DNA of 64,000 nucleotides from Paraburkholderia ginsengisoli NBRC 100965 (GCF_000739735.1 NZ_BBJF01000009.1:124001-188000), one strand, 5' to 3'. Positions 1 to 8,074 are shown, numbered from the stretch's first letter. The notes: generated from the sequence alone by a model not told the origin. Program-made: numbers and translations.

Positions 1-821
1 CCTACCCCTTCGATCACGCCCGTATACATTGGCGACCGATCAAGCCCACCGCGGATAATGTCGTGAGTCCGCTCGTTCGTATGCGTCACCCAACACGGCA
101 CCTGACGCGGATGCTGTTCCACTCGCCCGAGGAACGAGAAGACCGGCACTGGATCCAGATCGCCGGGCTGTTCTTCAAGCTGAGAAAAGTCGATCGTGCG
201 GCCGTCAATCCGTGGTGGCGTACCCGTCTTGAGTCGGCCTTGGGGAAGCTTCAACTCCTTTAGGCGAGCGGACAGCGAGACCGCAGCCGGATCGCCGGCA
301 CGGCCGCCCGTGTAGTTGTTCAAACCCACGTGGATCTTGCCGTCGAGGAACGTGCCTGCCGTCAGCACCACCGCGCGCGCGCGGAAACGGATCCCCACTT
401 GCGTCACGGCGCCGACGACACGGTCGCCCTCCACCATCAGATCATCGACGGCTTGCTGGAACAGCCACAAATTCGGCTGATTCTCCAGCCGATGCCGGAT
501 AGCTTGCTTGTACAGCAGACGGTCGGCCTGAGCGCGCGTCGCGCGGACGGCCGGGCCCTTCGACGAATTGAGGATGCGGAACTGAATCCCGCTCTCATCG
601 GTGGCCGCTGCCATGGCACCGCCGAGCGCATCGACTTCTTTTACGAGGTGGCCCTTGCCGATACCGCCAATCGACGGATTGCAGCTCATCTGGCCGAGGG
701 TTTCGATGTTGTGGGTCAGCAGGAGCGTGGTGTTGCCCATGCGCGCCGAGGCCAAGGCGGCTTCGGTGCCGGCATGACCACCGCCAACGACGATGACGTC
801 AAATTCTGTGGGAAAGAGCAT
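1..821 (-). CDS. mnmG: MnmG (GidA), tRNA uridine-5-carboxymethylaminomethyl modification enzyme, 5' part only
   Basis: The first about 273 residues are present; the gene runs off the left edge. MnmG is the FAD-dependent partner of MnmE and installs the cmnm5 group on U34 of certain tRNAs in the cytoplasm. The protein starts MLFPTEFDVIVVGGGHAG, with the dinucleotide-binding GGGHAG at about residues 13-18. The family motif MSCNPSIGGIGKGHLVKEVD follows, then the region around GRLKTGTPPRIDG. The start is the ATG at 821-819, the usual beginning for this family. In many betaproteobacteria mnmG is followed by rsmG, parA and parB, which fits the parS site about 120 bp upstream of it here. Identification is secure; only the truncation by the window is unusual. 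Confidence 0.97.
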   Translation of the reverse strand, partial: MLFPTEFDVIVVGGGHAGTEAALASARMGNTTLLLTHNIETLGQMSCNPSIGGIGKGHLVKEVDALGGAMAAATDESGIQFRILNSSKGPAVRATRAQADRLLYKQAIRHRLENQPNLWLFQQAVDDLMVEGDRVVGAVTQVGIRFRARAVVLTAGTFLDGKIHVGLNNYTGGRAGDPAAVSLSARLKELKLPQGRLKTGTPPRIDGRTIDFSQLEEQPGDLDPVPVFSFLGRVEQHPRQVPCWVTHTNERTHDIIRGGLDRSPMYTGVIEGV

Positions 822-926
822 TGCGGATCTCACGCCAGATCGTCGCGTGAGCCTTCAAAGGAAAAGTATGGGCTAATTATAACGGGTTCGGTTTCGGCCC
901 GAATTTCGGCCGAATGGCCGAGGCAC

Positions 927-964
927 AAAAAAGCGTCGTGTTTCACGTGAAACACGACGCTTTG
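927..964 (-). terminator. Intrinsic terminator of the first liv operon, built on a 34-bp perfect palindrome
   Basis: Positions 930-963 form a perfect 34-bp inverted repeat. On the minus strand it is followed by six T residues (932-927, overlapping the foot of the stem). It lies 31 bp beyond the livF stop, so it is placed to end liv transcription before mnmG. Its centre is a parS sequence (separate entry). Confidence 0.8.
939..954. other. parS centromere site (ParB binding)
   Basis: The 16-mer TGTTTCACGTGAAACA is a perfect palindrome. It matches the widely conserved bacterial chromosomal parS sequence bound by ParB. Its place near mnmG, which is commonly next to parAB, supports a role in chromosome 1 segregation. 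I found no second perfect copy in the window. Confidence 0.9.
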
Positions 965-993
965 AACTCCGCCGACTAGCGACAAGTGGGCAG

Positions 994-1761
994 CTAGGCC
1001 ACGTTTTTTGCCAATCCCAGATAGGTTTCGATCACTCGCGGGTTCTGCGCAAGATCCGCTGCCGGCCCTTCCAGTGCCAGTTCCCCGGTTTCAAGCACAT
1101 AGCCGTAGTCGGAGATTTGCAACGCGGCGCGCGCATTCTGCTCGATGAGTAACGTCGCGACGCCGGTCTGTCGCAGCGCGCTAATGATATGGAAAATTTC
1201 TTTTACGATAAGCGGCGCGAGACCCAAACTCGGCTCGTCGAGCATCAGCAGATCGGGCTTACCCATCAGCGCGCGCCCGACCGCCAGCATCTGCCGCTCG
1301 CCGCCCGACAGAGTTCCAGCAGCCTGCTTGCGACGCTCCTTCAAGCGCGGGAACAGCGTGAAGACCGGTTCGAGTTGATCCAGAAAGTTACGCTCTCCCG
1401 CCCGTTTGCGCCTATACGCGCCGAGGACGAGATTGTCCTCGACCGTCATCGCCGCAAACAGCTCACGTTTCTCCGGCACCAGGCACATGCCGCGCGCGAC
1501 CCGTTTTTCGACCGGCACAGCGCTGACATCTTCGCCCTGATAGATGACCGCGCCCTTCGCATGGCCCGTGCTCGGCAACGCGCCCATGATTGCGTTCAAC
1601 AATGTGGACTTGCCGGCGCCGTTCGGGCCGATCACCGAAACGATCTGCCCCGGACGCACCTTGATGGCCGCGCCATGCAGCGCCTCCACTTTGCCGTATC
1701 GGACCGACAGACCGCCCACGTCGAGAATCGGTGCCGCAGCATTCATTGCGTTCTCCATCAT
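994..1761 (-). CDS. livF: Branched-chain amino acid-type ABC transporter ATPase, LivF family
   Basis: This 255-residue ATPase has all ABC motifs: Walker A GPNGAGKS at about 45-52, signature LSGGERQ at 151-157, and Walker B LLMLDE at 171-176. The VEQNARAAL segment after the H-loop region is typical of LivF. It energises import by the permeases encoded just upstream. The start at 1761 overlaps the stop of livMG in ATGA, implying translational coupling; an ATG at 1746 preceded by GGAG is an alternative. It is the last gene of the operon, and a hairpin terminator follows. The substrate cannot be told from the ATPase: hydrophobic amino acids, amides and aromatic acids are all transported by this family. 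Confidence 0.93.
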   Translation of the reverse strand: MMENAMNAAAPILDVGGLSVRYGKVEALHGAAIKVRPGQIVSVIGPNGAGKSTLLNAIMGALPSTGHAKGAVIYQGEDVSAVPVEKRVARGMCLVPEKRELFAAMTVEDNLVLGAYRRKRAGERNFLDQLEPVFTLFPRLKERRKQAAGTLSGGERQMLAVGRALMGKPDLLMLDEPSLGLAPLIVKEIFHIISALRQTGVATLLIEQNARAALQISDYGYVLETGELALEGPAADLAQNPRVIETYLGLAKNVA

Positions 1762-3542
1762 TCCACCCCGCCCAGATAAGCCTCGAGCACGGCCGGGTCT
1801 TGCTGCACCTCCAGCGGCAAGCCTTCCGCGATCCGCGTGCCGAATTCCATCACCACCAGCCGGTCGGTGAGATTCATCACGAAATCCATGTCGTGCTCCA
1901 CCAGCAGCACGCTCATACCTTCCGCCTTGAGGCGGCGCAGCAAATCAGCGAGTTGGAGTTTCTCCTGATAGCGCAAGCCAGCCGCCGGTTCGTCGAGCAG
2001 CAGCAACGTCGGGTCGCAGCAAAGCGCTCGCGCGATTTCGAGAATCCGTTGCTGACCCAGCGCGAGGCTGCCCGCTTCGTCGTACGTGTGCTGCTCAAGC
2101 CCGACGCGACGAATCTGGCGAGCCGCTTCCGCCATCAAGCGCGCTTCTTCGGCGCCGTTCAGACGTGCGACGCTGCGCCAGACACCCGCCTGTCCCCGCA
2201 AATGCGCGCCGATCGCGACGTTCTCGAGCACCGTCATTCCCGGGAGCAGCTTGACGTGCTGGAAGGTCCGGCCGATCCCGCGCTTGACGATTTCACGTGA
2301 ACTGAGCGAATCGATGCGCTCGCCGCGGAACGTGATCTCGCCGCTGGTCGCCTGCAGCACGCCGGTCACGAGATTGAACGTGGTCGACTTACCGGCGCCA
2401 TTCGGCCCGATCAGTCCGATGATCTGCCCCGCTTTCACCTCGAAGCTGACATCGTTCACCGCGACCAGCCCGCCGAATTGCTTACGCGCCTTGTTCACGG
2501 TCAGCAGGCTTTCACCAGCTTGTGGCTTGCTGCGCTGCGGCAACGGTTCCGCATGATCCGCCAGATGAGCACGCGGACCGCGCGGGAAGAAGCGCGCGAC
2601 GAACGGCCAGACCCCTTGGCGAGCGTACTGCAGCAGCAAAACCATCAAGATGCCGAATACGATCACTTCGAAGTTGCCGTTTTCGCCCAGCAGCTTCGGC
2701 AGCAGCGTTTGCAGGTAGTCCTGCAGCAGCGTCAGGATCGCCGCGCCCAGCACCGCGCCCCAGACATGCGACACGCCTCCCACCACCGCCATGAACAGAT
2801 ATTCGATGCCGTGATTCAGACCGAACGGCGTCGGATTCACAGCGCGTTGCAAATGGGCGTACAAAAAGCCCGAAATCGACGCGAGCACCGCCGCGTAGAC
2901 GAAGATCACCACGCGCATCCACGCCGTATTCACGCCCATCGCCTCGGCCATCATGCCGCCGCCGCGCAACGCGCGAATCGCCCGCCCCGGCCGGCTATTA
3001 AGCAGATTCTGAACGGAGATCACCGCGCCGAGCACGACCAGCCAGATCAGGTAATAGATATGGCGGCCGGACTCCAGATTGATGCCGAAAACATTCAGCA
3101 CTGGAATCCCGTTGATGCCGTCGTACTTGCCAAGCATCTCCAGATTGCCGAACAGATAGAACAGCGCGAGCCCCCACGCGATCGTGCCGAGCGGAAGAAA
3201 ATGGCCGGACAGACGCATCGTCACGAGGCCCAGCATCAACGCGATCAGCGCCGTGACGACGACCCCCGCGATCAACGCGAGCCACGGCGACACGCCGTAC
3301 GAGGTCGTCAGATAGGCGGTCGCGTAGGCGCCGATGCCAACGAATGCCGCCTGCCCGAAGCTCGTCATCCCGCCGATGCCGGTCAGCAGCACGAGGCCGA
3401 GCGCGACAATCGAATACAGGCCGATGTAGTTGAGCAGCGTCACCCAGTACTCGGGCACGTGAATCGGCTGCGGCAACACCGGCAGCGCGAACAGCACCAC
3501 GAGGAACAGCCAGAAGAACTTGTTTTGCATGATCCGTTTCAT
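1758..3542 (-). CDS. livM: Fused LivM permease / LivG ATPase of a branched-chain amino acid-type ABC transporter
   Basis: A 594-residue fusion. Residues about 1-320 form a LivM-type permease with about nine or ten hydrophobic segments. After a linker at about 320-345, residues 346-594 form a LivG-type ATPase: Walker A GPNGAGKS at 379-386, signature region LALGQQR at 493-499, Walker B LLLLDE at 513-518, then LLVEHDMDFVM. The start at 3542 (MKRIMQNK) is chosen because GAGGAG lies about 8 nt upstream, inside the livH stop region; an earlier in-frame ATG at 3581 would overlap livH further. Membrane and ATPase domains are usually separate polypeptides in this family, though permease-ATPase fusions are known in Burkholderia relatives. 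Substrate unknown. Confidence 0.92.
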   Translation of the reverse strand: MKRIMQNKFFWLFLVVLFALPVLPQPIHVPEYWVTLLNYIGLYSIVALGLVLLTGIGGMTSFGQAAFVGIGAYATAYLTTSYGVSPWLALIAGVVVTALIALMLGLVTMRLSGHFLPLGTIAWGLALFYLFGNLEMLGKYDGINGIPVLNVFGINLESGRHIYYLIWLVVLGAVISVQNLLNSRPGRAIRALRGGGMMAEAMGVNTAWMRVVIFVYAAVLASISGFLYAHLQRAVNPTPFGLNHGIEYLFMAVVGGVSHVWGAVLGAAILTLLQDYLQTLLPKLLGENGNFEVIVFGILMVLLLQYARQGVWPFVARFFPRGPRAHLADHAEPLPQRSKPQAGESLLTVNKARKQFGGLVAVNDVSFEVKAGQIIGLIGPNGAGKSTTFNLVTGVLQATSGEITFRGERIDSLSSREIVKRGIGRTFQHVKLLPGMTVLENVAIGAHLRGQAGVWRSVARLNGAEEARLMAEAARQIRRVGLEQHTYDEAGSLALGQQRILEIARALCCDPTLLLLDEPAAGLRYQEKLQLADLLRRLKAEGMSVLLVEHDMDFVMNLTDRLVVMEFGTRIAEGLPLEVQQDPAVLEAYLGGVE

Positions 3543-3546
3543 CGTG

Positions 3547-4602
3547 TCACTCCTCTTCCTCTTCGGCGTGCGGGCTGGCAAGACTGCGCCAGAGCAGCAC
3601 CGGGATGATCAGCGTGAACACGATCACTTCTTTATAAGCACTCGCCCAGAACGAGGAATACGACTCCAGCAGGCCCACGAGGATCGAGCCCGCCGCCGCC
3701 AGCGGATAGCTGACCAGACCGCCGATAATCGCCCCCACGAAGCCCTTCAGACCAATCAGGAAGCCCGAGTCGTAGTAGATGGTGGTCAAGGGTGCGACGA
3801 GGATCCCGCACAGCGCGCCGAGCCCCGCCGCCAGCGTGAACGCGAGGCGCCCCGCCTGCGTCGTGCCGATGCCGACCAGCCGAGCGCCGAGACGGTTCAC
3901 CGACGTGGCGCGCAACGCCTTGCCCGAGATCGAGCGATCGAAGTACAGATACAGTGCGCCGATCAGCACGACCGCCGTGCCGACCACCCACAGGCTCTGC
4001 CCCGAGATCGACAAACTGCCGACGTTGAAGGTCGCATCCGAGAACGCGGTCGTGCGCGAGCCTTCCGCGCCGAACATCACGAGTCCGAGGCCGACCATCG
4101 CGAAGTGCACCGCCACCGCCACGATCAGCAGAAGCAGCGTGGTCGCTTCCGCGATCGGCTCATACGCGAGCCGGTAGACGAAAGGTCCCATCGGAATCAC
4201 GATCAAAAGCGTCAACGCGATCTGTACGATCATCGGTAGAGGCTGCAGGAAAACACCTCGCGTGAGCGCATAGACCGCGATCGGGAACAACAGATATTTC
4301 CCCGCCAGCGTGACCAGCGTGCGCGCCGCATGGCGGCGTCGCTCGGCATGCCGCACGAGCCCCGCCACCTCGACGACGAAGCAGGCCGCGCCCATCGCCA
4401 TCAGCAGCCAGCAGGTGGCCGGAAACTTTTGTGTCTGCAGTGCGGCGAGCGTCAACGCGCCGTACGAAACAAACTCGCCCTGCGGGATGAAGATCACCCG
4501 CGTCACGGAGAACACCAACACCAGCGCAAGCGCGAGCAACGCGTAAATCGCGCCGGTGGTGATGCCGTCCTGCGCGAGGATCGCCGCAATTGATAGATCC
4601 AT
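3547..4602 (-). CDS. livH: Branched-chain amino acid-type ABC transporter permease, LivH family, enlarged
   Basis: A 351-residue inner-membrane permease with many hydrophobic segments. The start at 4602 (MDLSIAAILAQDG) follows GAGGAAGT; an upstream ATG at 4713 would add a Pro/Arg-rich, non-membrane leader and is rejected. LivH proteins are usually about 290-310 residues. Here an extra segment of about 50-60 residues lies between the first helices and the conserved YRLAYEPI region. It includes a basic stretch (VRHAERRRHAART) flanked by hydrophobic helices. The C-terminus ends in five Glu codons (GAGGAAGAGGAG) that double as the ribosome-binding site of the next gene. It pairs with the fused LivMG and LivF. 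Confidence 0.9.
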   Translation of the reverse strand: MDLSIAAILAQDGITTGAIYALLALALVLVFSVTRVIFIPQGEFVSYGALTLAALQTQKFPATCWLLMAMGAACFVVEVAGLVRHAERRRHAARTLVTLAGKYLLFPIAVYALTRGVFLQPLPMIVQIALTLLIVIPMGPFVYRLAYEPIAEATTLLLLIVAVAVHFAMVGLGLVMFGAEGSRTTAFSDATFNVGSLSISGQSLWVVGTAVVLIGALYLYFDRSISGKALRATSVNRLGARLVGIGTTQAGRLAFTLAAGLGALCGILVAPLTTIYYDSGFLIGLKGFVGAIIGGLVSYPLAAAGSILVGLLESYSSFWASAYKEVIVFTLIIPVLLWRSLASPHAEEEEE

Positions 4603-4699
4603 ACTTCCTCGTCCTGAAGCGTCGAAATCGAAATCGGGAAACGGTCGTGGCGTTGGCGGCAAAACCCGCGGCCGGCCGCCGACCTGCAATGCCAGAAAA

Positions 4700-4734
4700 G
4701 GCGACCGCCGCACCGGAACACGGCGCGGCGGTCG
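4700..4734 (-). terminator. Hairpin between livK and livH (attenuator or partial terminator)
   Basis: Arms 4702-4711 and 4725-4734 are perfect 10-bp complements with a 13-nt loop. On the minus strand the stem is followed within 2-3 nt by a short run of four T residues. It lies between the binding-protein gene and the permease genes, so it could let the binding protein be made in excess. The T run is weak, so read-through is likely. Confidence 0.5.
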
Positions 4735-4818
4735 ATGCCATTGTCATCGAACAGAATGGCAATGCGGCGTTGTCACATGCCGCAGATTGCGCGAGAGGCG
4801 CGTACCGCTTTTTTATTG

Positions 4819-5979
4819 TTAGTCGTTTTGCAGCTTCCACTTGCCGTCGACGATCTGCACGATCACGCGAGCGCGCTTGTCGAGGCCGTTGTGGTCGGTC
4901 GTCGTGGTGTTCATGATGCCGTGAGACACCGGCAATTCCTTGATGTTTTCGAGCGCGCCGCGCAGTGCCACACGGAACGCTTCGGTACCCGGTTGAGCGG
5001 TCTTCAGCGCGACCGGAATCGCCGCCTGCAGCATCTGGCCGGCGTCCCATGCGTGACCGCCGAAGGTCGCCACCGAACCCGCGCCATAAGCCTTCTCGTA
5101 CGCCGCCTTATACGCTTGCGACGACTTCTTCACCGGATTCGATTCCGGCAGCTGGTCCGTCACGAGGATCGGGCCGGCCGGCAGGAATTCGCCTTCGCAA
5201 TCCTTGCCGCACACGCGCAGGAAGTCGTTGTTGGCGACGCCGTGCGTCTGGTAGACCTTGCCCTTGTAGCCGCGCTCCTTGAGCGTCTTGGCCGGCAGCG
5301 CCGACGGCGTGCCCGCGCCCGCGATCAGCACCGCGTCGGGATTCGCGCCCATCGTCTTGAGCACCTGCCCGGTCACCGATGCGTCGGTGCGGTTAAAGCG
5401 CTCGTTGGAAACGATCTTCAGATTGTGTGCGGCGGCCGCAGCGGTGAAGACGTTGTTCCAGCCGTCGCCATACGCATCCGCGAAGCCGATGAAGCCGACC
5501 GTCTTCACGCCGTGATGCTCCATGTAGTCGGCGATCGCGTCGGCCATCAGGCTGTCGTTCTGCGGCGGTTTGAAGGCCCATGCGCGCTTCGCGTCCATCG
5601 GCGAGATAATCGCGGCCGATGCCGCCAGTGAGATCACCGGCGTCTTGCCTTCGGCGGCAGCGTCGAGCATCGCGAGCGAATTCGGCGTGACGGTCGAGCC
5701 GATGATCGCGTCGACGTGGTCCTCGTCGATCAGCTTGCGGGTGTTCTGCACGGCCTTGCCGGTATCCGATCCGTCGTCGAGCACGATGTACTGCACCGTC
5801 TTGCCGCCGATCTCCTTCGGCAGCAACGCGATCGTGTTCTTCTCAGGAATCCCGAGCGATGCGGCCGGCCCCGTCGTCGACAACGTCACGCCGATCTTCA
5901 CCTGGGCAAACGCCGCGCCGGCGCCGCACATCAACGCGATTGCGATGCCGGTGCGTACCCATTGCCTTGTCTTGTTCAT
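4819..5979 (-). CDS. livK: Periplasmic branched-chain amino acid-type binding protein (paralogue 1)
   Basis: A 386-residue type I periplasmic binding protein. The signal peptide MNKTRQWVRTGIAIALMC...AFA is followed by mature QVKIGVTLSTTGPAAS, the usual start of the Peripla_BP_6 family. The start at 5979 is supported by GGAGA about 8 nt upstream. A Cys pair in CGKDC is shared with the next gene. The protein is clearly paralogous to the product of 6384-7550, with long shared stretches such as GYKGK-YQTHGVANNDFLRVC. It delivers substrate to the LivH/LivMG/LivF complex encoded downstream. A hairpin separates it from livH. Substrate not determinable from sequence. Confidence 0.92.
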   Translation of the reverse strand: MNKTRQWVRTGIAIALMCGAGAAFAQVKIGVTLSTTGPAASLGIPEKNTIALLPKEIGGKTVQYIVLDDGSDTGKAVQNTRKLIDEDHVDAIIGSTVTPNSLAMLDAAAEGKTPVISLAASAAIISPMDAKRAWAFKPPQNDSLMADAIADYMEHHGVKTVGFIGFADAYGDGWNNVFTAAAAAHNLKIVSNERFNRTDASVTGQVLKTMGANPDAVLIAGAGTPSALPAKTLKERGYKGKVYQTHGVANNDFLRVCGKDCEGEFLPAGPILVTDQLPESNPVKKSSQAYKAAYEKAYGAGSVATFGGHAWDAGQMLQAAIPVALKTAQPGTEAFRVALRGALENIKELPVSHGIMNTTTTDHNGLDKRARVIVQIVDGKWKLQND

Positions 5980-6321
5980 TGCGAGTCTCCAAACGCTTTG
6001 AAGCGCGTATCTGTAATCCGGCTTGACGACCGGGTGTCTGAATCTAGTTATAGGGTTCAGGTGTGCCAAGCATGGTTTTCCCTGCTGGGCGCGAATACCT
6101 TCGCCGTTTTGTTGGGTGCCGCTCCCTTGCTCACCACCACTGCAAATGCCGCGATTTTCTGCGATCGCGTCCACACTTCGCTGCTGCGAATTCAAACCAG
6201 CAAACCACTAACATGTTAGTAGTATTGCGTTCTGCATCATTGACGGTCAATAGACCGCCAGTCAACTGCGGGTTTGTCCTGAAGCGACAGAACCACACTT
6301 TTCACGTCACGCGGACAATAA
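5980..6321. other. Intergenic region upstream of the first livK, with a 14-bp palindrome
   Basis: About 340 bp without a convincing gene. It must hold the 5' leader, and possibly a promoter, of the binding-protein gene at 5979. A perfect 14-bp palindrome ACTAACATGTTAGT lies at 6207-6220, about 230 bp upstream of that start. It is AT-rich against a GC-rich background, so it is a candidate operator. The right end abuts the terminator at 6322-6354. Confidence 0.5.
6207..6220. promoter_or_regulatory. Candidate operator: 14-bp perfect palindrome
   Basis: ACTAACATGTTAGT reads the same on both strands. Its location between the terminator of one binding-protein gene and the start of the next suggests a binding site for a dimeric regulator. 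The regulator is unknown. Confidence 0.45.
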
Positions 6322-6354
6322 AAAAGACGCGTCAACTGCACGCGTCTTTTTTCA
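6322..6354 (-). terminator. Strong bidirectional terminator after the second livK paralogue
   Basis: Arms 6322-6334 and 6342-6354 are 13-bp perfect complements with a 7-nt loop. The arms begin with six A and end with six T residues, so the hairpin can work in both directions. It lies 30 bp past the stop of the binding-protein gene at 6384. That gene is therefore probably transcribed as a unit separate from the rest of the transporter. Confidence 0.88.
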
Positions 6355-6383
6355 TTTGAGGTCCCGTATCGCTGCGCCTTCGC

Positions 6384-7550
6384 TCAGTCGCCGGCCAGCT
6401 TCCACTTGCCGCCGACAATCTCCACCATCACGCGCGCCCGCTGGTCGAGACCAGCGTGGTCGTTCGCGCTCATGTTGAAGATGCCGTGCGACGCGGGCAG
6501 GTCTTTGGTGTTCTCCAATGCTGCGCGCAGCGCCTCGCGGAATGCGGGCGTGCCCGGCTGGCCCTTCTTCAGCGCGAGCGGAATCGCGCGTTGCAGCAGC
6601 AAGCCCGCGTCCCATGCGTGACCGCCGAAGGTCGACACCGAGCCCGCGCCATACGCGGTTTCGTACGCATGCTTGTAGGCGAGCGCGGTCTTCTTCACCG
6701 GATTGGAATCGGGCAGTTGCTCGGCAACCAGCAGCGGACCGGCCGGCAGATACGTGCCTTCGCAATCCTTGCCGCACACGCGCAGGAAGTCGTTATTCGC
6801 GACGCCGTGCGTCTGATAGTACTTGCCCTTGTAGCCACGTTCCTTGAGCGTTTTTTGCGGCAGCGCGGCCGGTGTGCCCGCACCCGCGATCAGCACGGCG
6901 TCCGGGTTCTGCGACATCATCTTCAGCACCTGGCCGGTGACCGATGCGTCGTTGCGCGCGAAGCGCTCGTTCGCGACGACCTTGATCTTCGCGAGATCCG
7001 CCGCTTTGCCGAATTCCTTGAACCAACTCTCGCCGTACGCGTCCGAGAAGCCGATGAAGGCGACCGTCTTCACGCCGTGATTCGCCATGTGCTGCGCGAT
7101 AGCGGTGGCCATCAGAATGTCGTTTTGCGGGGTCTTGAAGACCCACGCGCGTTTCGCATCCATCGGTTCGACGATGCTCGCGGCAGCGGCCATCGAGATC
7201 ATTGGCGTGGTGCTTTCGGAAGCGACGTCGATCATCGCGAGCGAGTTCGGCACAACGGTCGAGCCGATCATCGCATCCACGTGATCTTCGCTGGTGAGCT
7301 TGCGCGCGTTCTTGACCGCCTGGGTCGAATCCGTCGCATCGTCGAGCACGATGTAGTCGATTTTCTGGCCCGCTACTTCTTTGGGCAGCAGCGCAACCGT
7401 GTTCTTTTCCGGAATACCGAGCGAGGCGGCCGGGCCAGTTGCCGACACCGTGACGCCGATTTTCACATCCGCGAATGCATGACCGCTCCATGCTGCAGAT
7501 ACCCCGGTGGCGACCAATGCCGCACTAATCCAACGCAATGCCGACTTCAT
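6384..7550 (-). CDS. livK: Periplasmic branched-chain amino acid-type binding protein (paralogue 2)
   Basis: A 388-residue Peripla_BP_6 protein. A signal peptide of about 27 residues (MKSALRWISAALVATG...HAFA) is followed by DVKIGVTVSATGPAAS. It is a close paralogue of the neighbouring 4819-5979 product and shares the CGKDC cysteine pair, the domain order and most of the sequence. It has its own strong terminator and an upstream AT-rich dyad, so it appears to be a monocistronic unit. Two tandem binding proteins feeding one permease complex would widen the substrate range or separate its regulation. Which ligand each binds is not visible. Confidence 0.92.
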   Translation of the reverse strand: MKSALRWISAALVATGVSAAWSGHAFADVKIGVTVSATGPAASLGIPEKNTVALLPKEVAGQKIDYIVLDDATDSTQAVKNARKLTSEDHVDAMIGSTVVPNSLAMIDVASESTTPMISMAAAASIVEPMDAKRAWVFKTPQNDILMATAIAQHMANHGVKTVAFIGFSDAYGESWFKEFGKAADLAKIKVVANERFARNDASVTGQVLKMMSQNPDAVLIAGAGTPAALPQKTLKERGYKGKYYQTHGVANNDFLRVCGKDCEGTYLPAGPLLVAEQLPDSNPVKKTALAYKHAYETAYGAGSVSTFGGHAWDAGLLLQRAIPLALKKGQPGTPAFREALRAALENTKDLPASHGIFNMSANDHAGLDQRARVMVEIVGGKWKLAGD

Positions 7551-7583
7551 CCCGCTCCTCTATCAACGCCGTTATTCATTTGA

Positions 7584-7604
7584 ATTTAAATCGACGATTT
7601 AAAT
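7584..7604. promoter_or_regulatory. Candidate operator: AT-rich inverted repeat upstream of livK paralogue 2
   Basis: ATTTAAATCG at 7584-7593 and CGATTTAAAT at 7595-7604 are perfect 10-bp arms around one central base. The element lies 34-54 bp upstream of the start codon at 7550, where a repressor or activator of a nearby promoter would bind. It is strikingly AT-rich for this genome. Confidence 0.6.
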
Positions 7605-7764
7605 GCCGACCCAGCGGTCGGTGAATAGCGAGTTTAGCGGACGAAAGCCCGGCGCTGCAAGCGTTTTGCAGGGTTATACGGCGTGTTGTCGCGAGCGGTT
7701 CGGTGAATAAAAAAGGGCCACCGAATTAGCGAAAGAAGGGAATGGCGGCTTTAGCAAAAGCACA

Positions 7765-7803
7765 AATAAAAAGCGCTGTTGGATATCAATCCAACAGCGC
7801 TTT
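7765..7803 (-). terminator. Strong intrinsic terminator
   Basis: Arms 7770-7784 and 7789-7803 form a perfect 15-bp stem with a 4-nt loop. On the minus strand it is followed by T-rich TTTATTTG. It could end the second liv transcript (livM stop at 8075), although about 270 bp separate them. It could equally end a short separate transcript starting in that interval. Confidence 0.85.
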
Positions 7804-8074
7804 CGTCTGGGCACTGAGTGCCTCATTGTCTCCTCGTTCTCCACCTGCAAAATTCGTGGTGCATCAGAACTGCATGAAGATTAAACGACGCCCCCTCCCA
7901 CTACAACTAGCAATTACCCTAGTGGTGCACTGCGGCACCGAATTGGGGCGCATTTTGCGAAGCCTCTTCCGGCCGGTTGCGTCCGCTTGACGGCGCTTTC
8001 GGAACGGAGTGCGCCGGGACCCAAGCCATCCAATTACATCGGATAACGAATTAATTTGGCATCCGCACCGCGCG

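Larger units (their letters stand above)
7551..8074. other. Intergenic region between the two liv clusters
   Basis: About 520 bp with no convincing gene. From right to left on the minus strand it contains: a purine-rich, promoter-like stretch at about 7880-7960; a strong ribosome-binding-site-like GAGGAGA before an ATG at 7826; a GGCACT/AGTGCC mini-hairpin; a strong terminator at 7770-7803; then the AT dyad of livK paralogue 2. The ATG opens a 50-codon frame ending at 7674 that runs through the terminator hairpin. I do not call it a gene. Confidence 0.5.

Noticed and set aside
2289..2304. A second parS-like sequence with the core TTTCACGTGAA inside the livMG gene
   Set aside because: Only the central 11 bp match; five outer positions differ from the 16-bp consensus, and it lies in conserved coding sequence.
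7674..7826. A 50-codon frame with a strong ribosome-binding site upstream of livK paralogue 2
   Set aside because: It runs through a 15-bp terminator stem and has no recognisable protein character, so it is kept as a regulatory curiosity rather than a gene.
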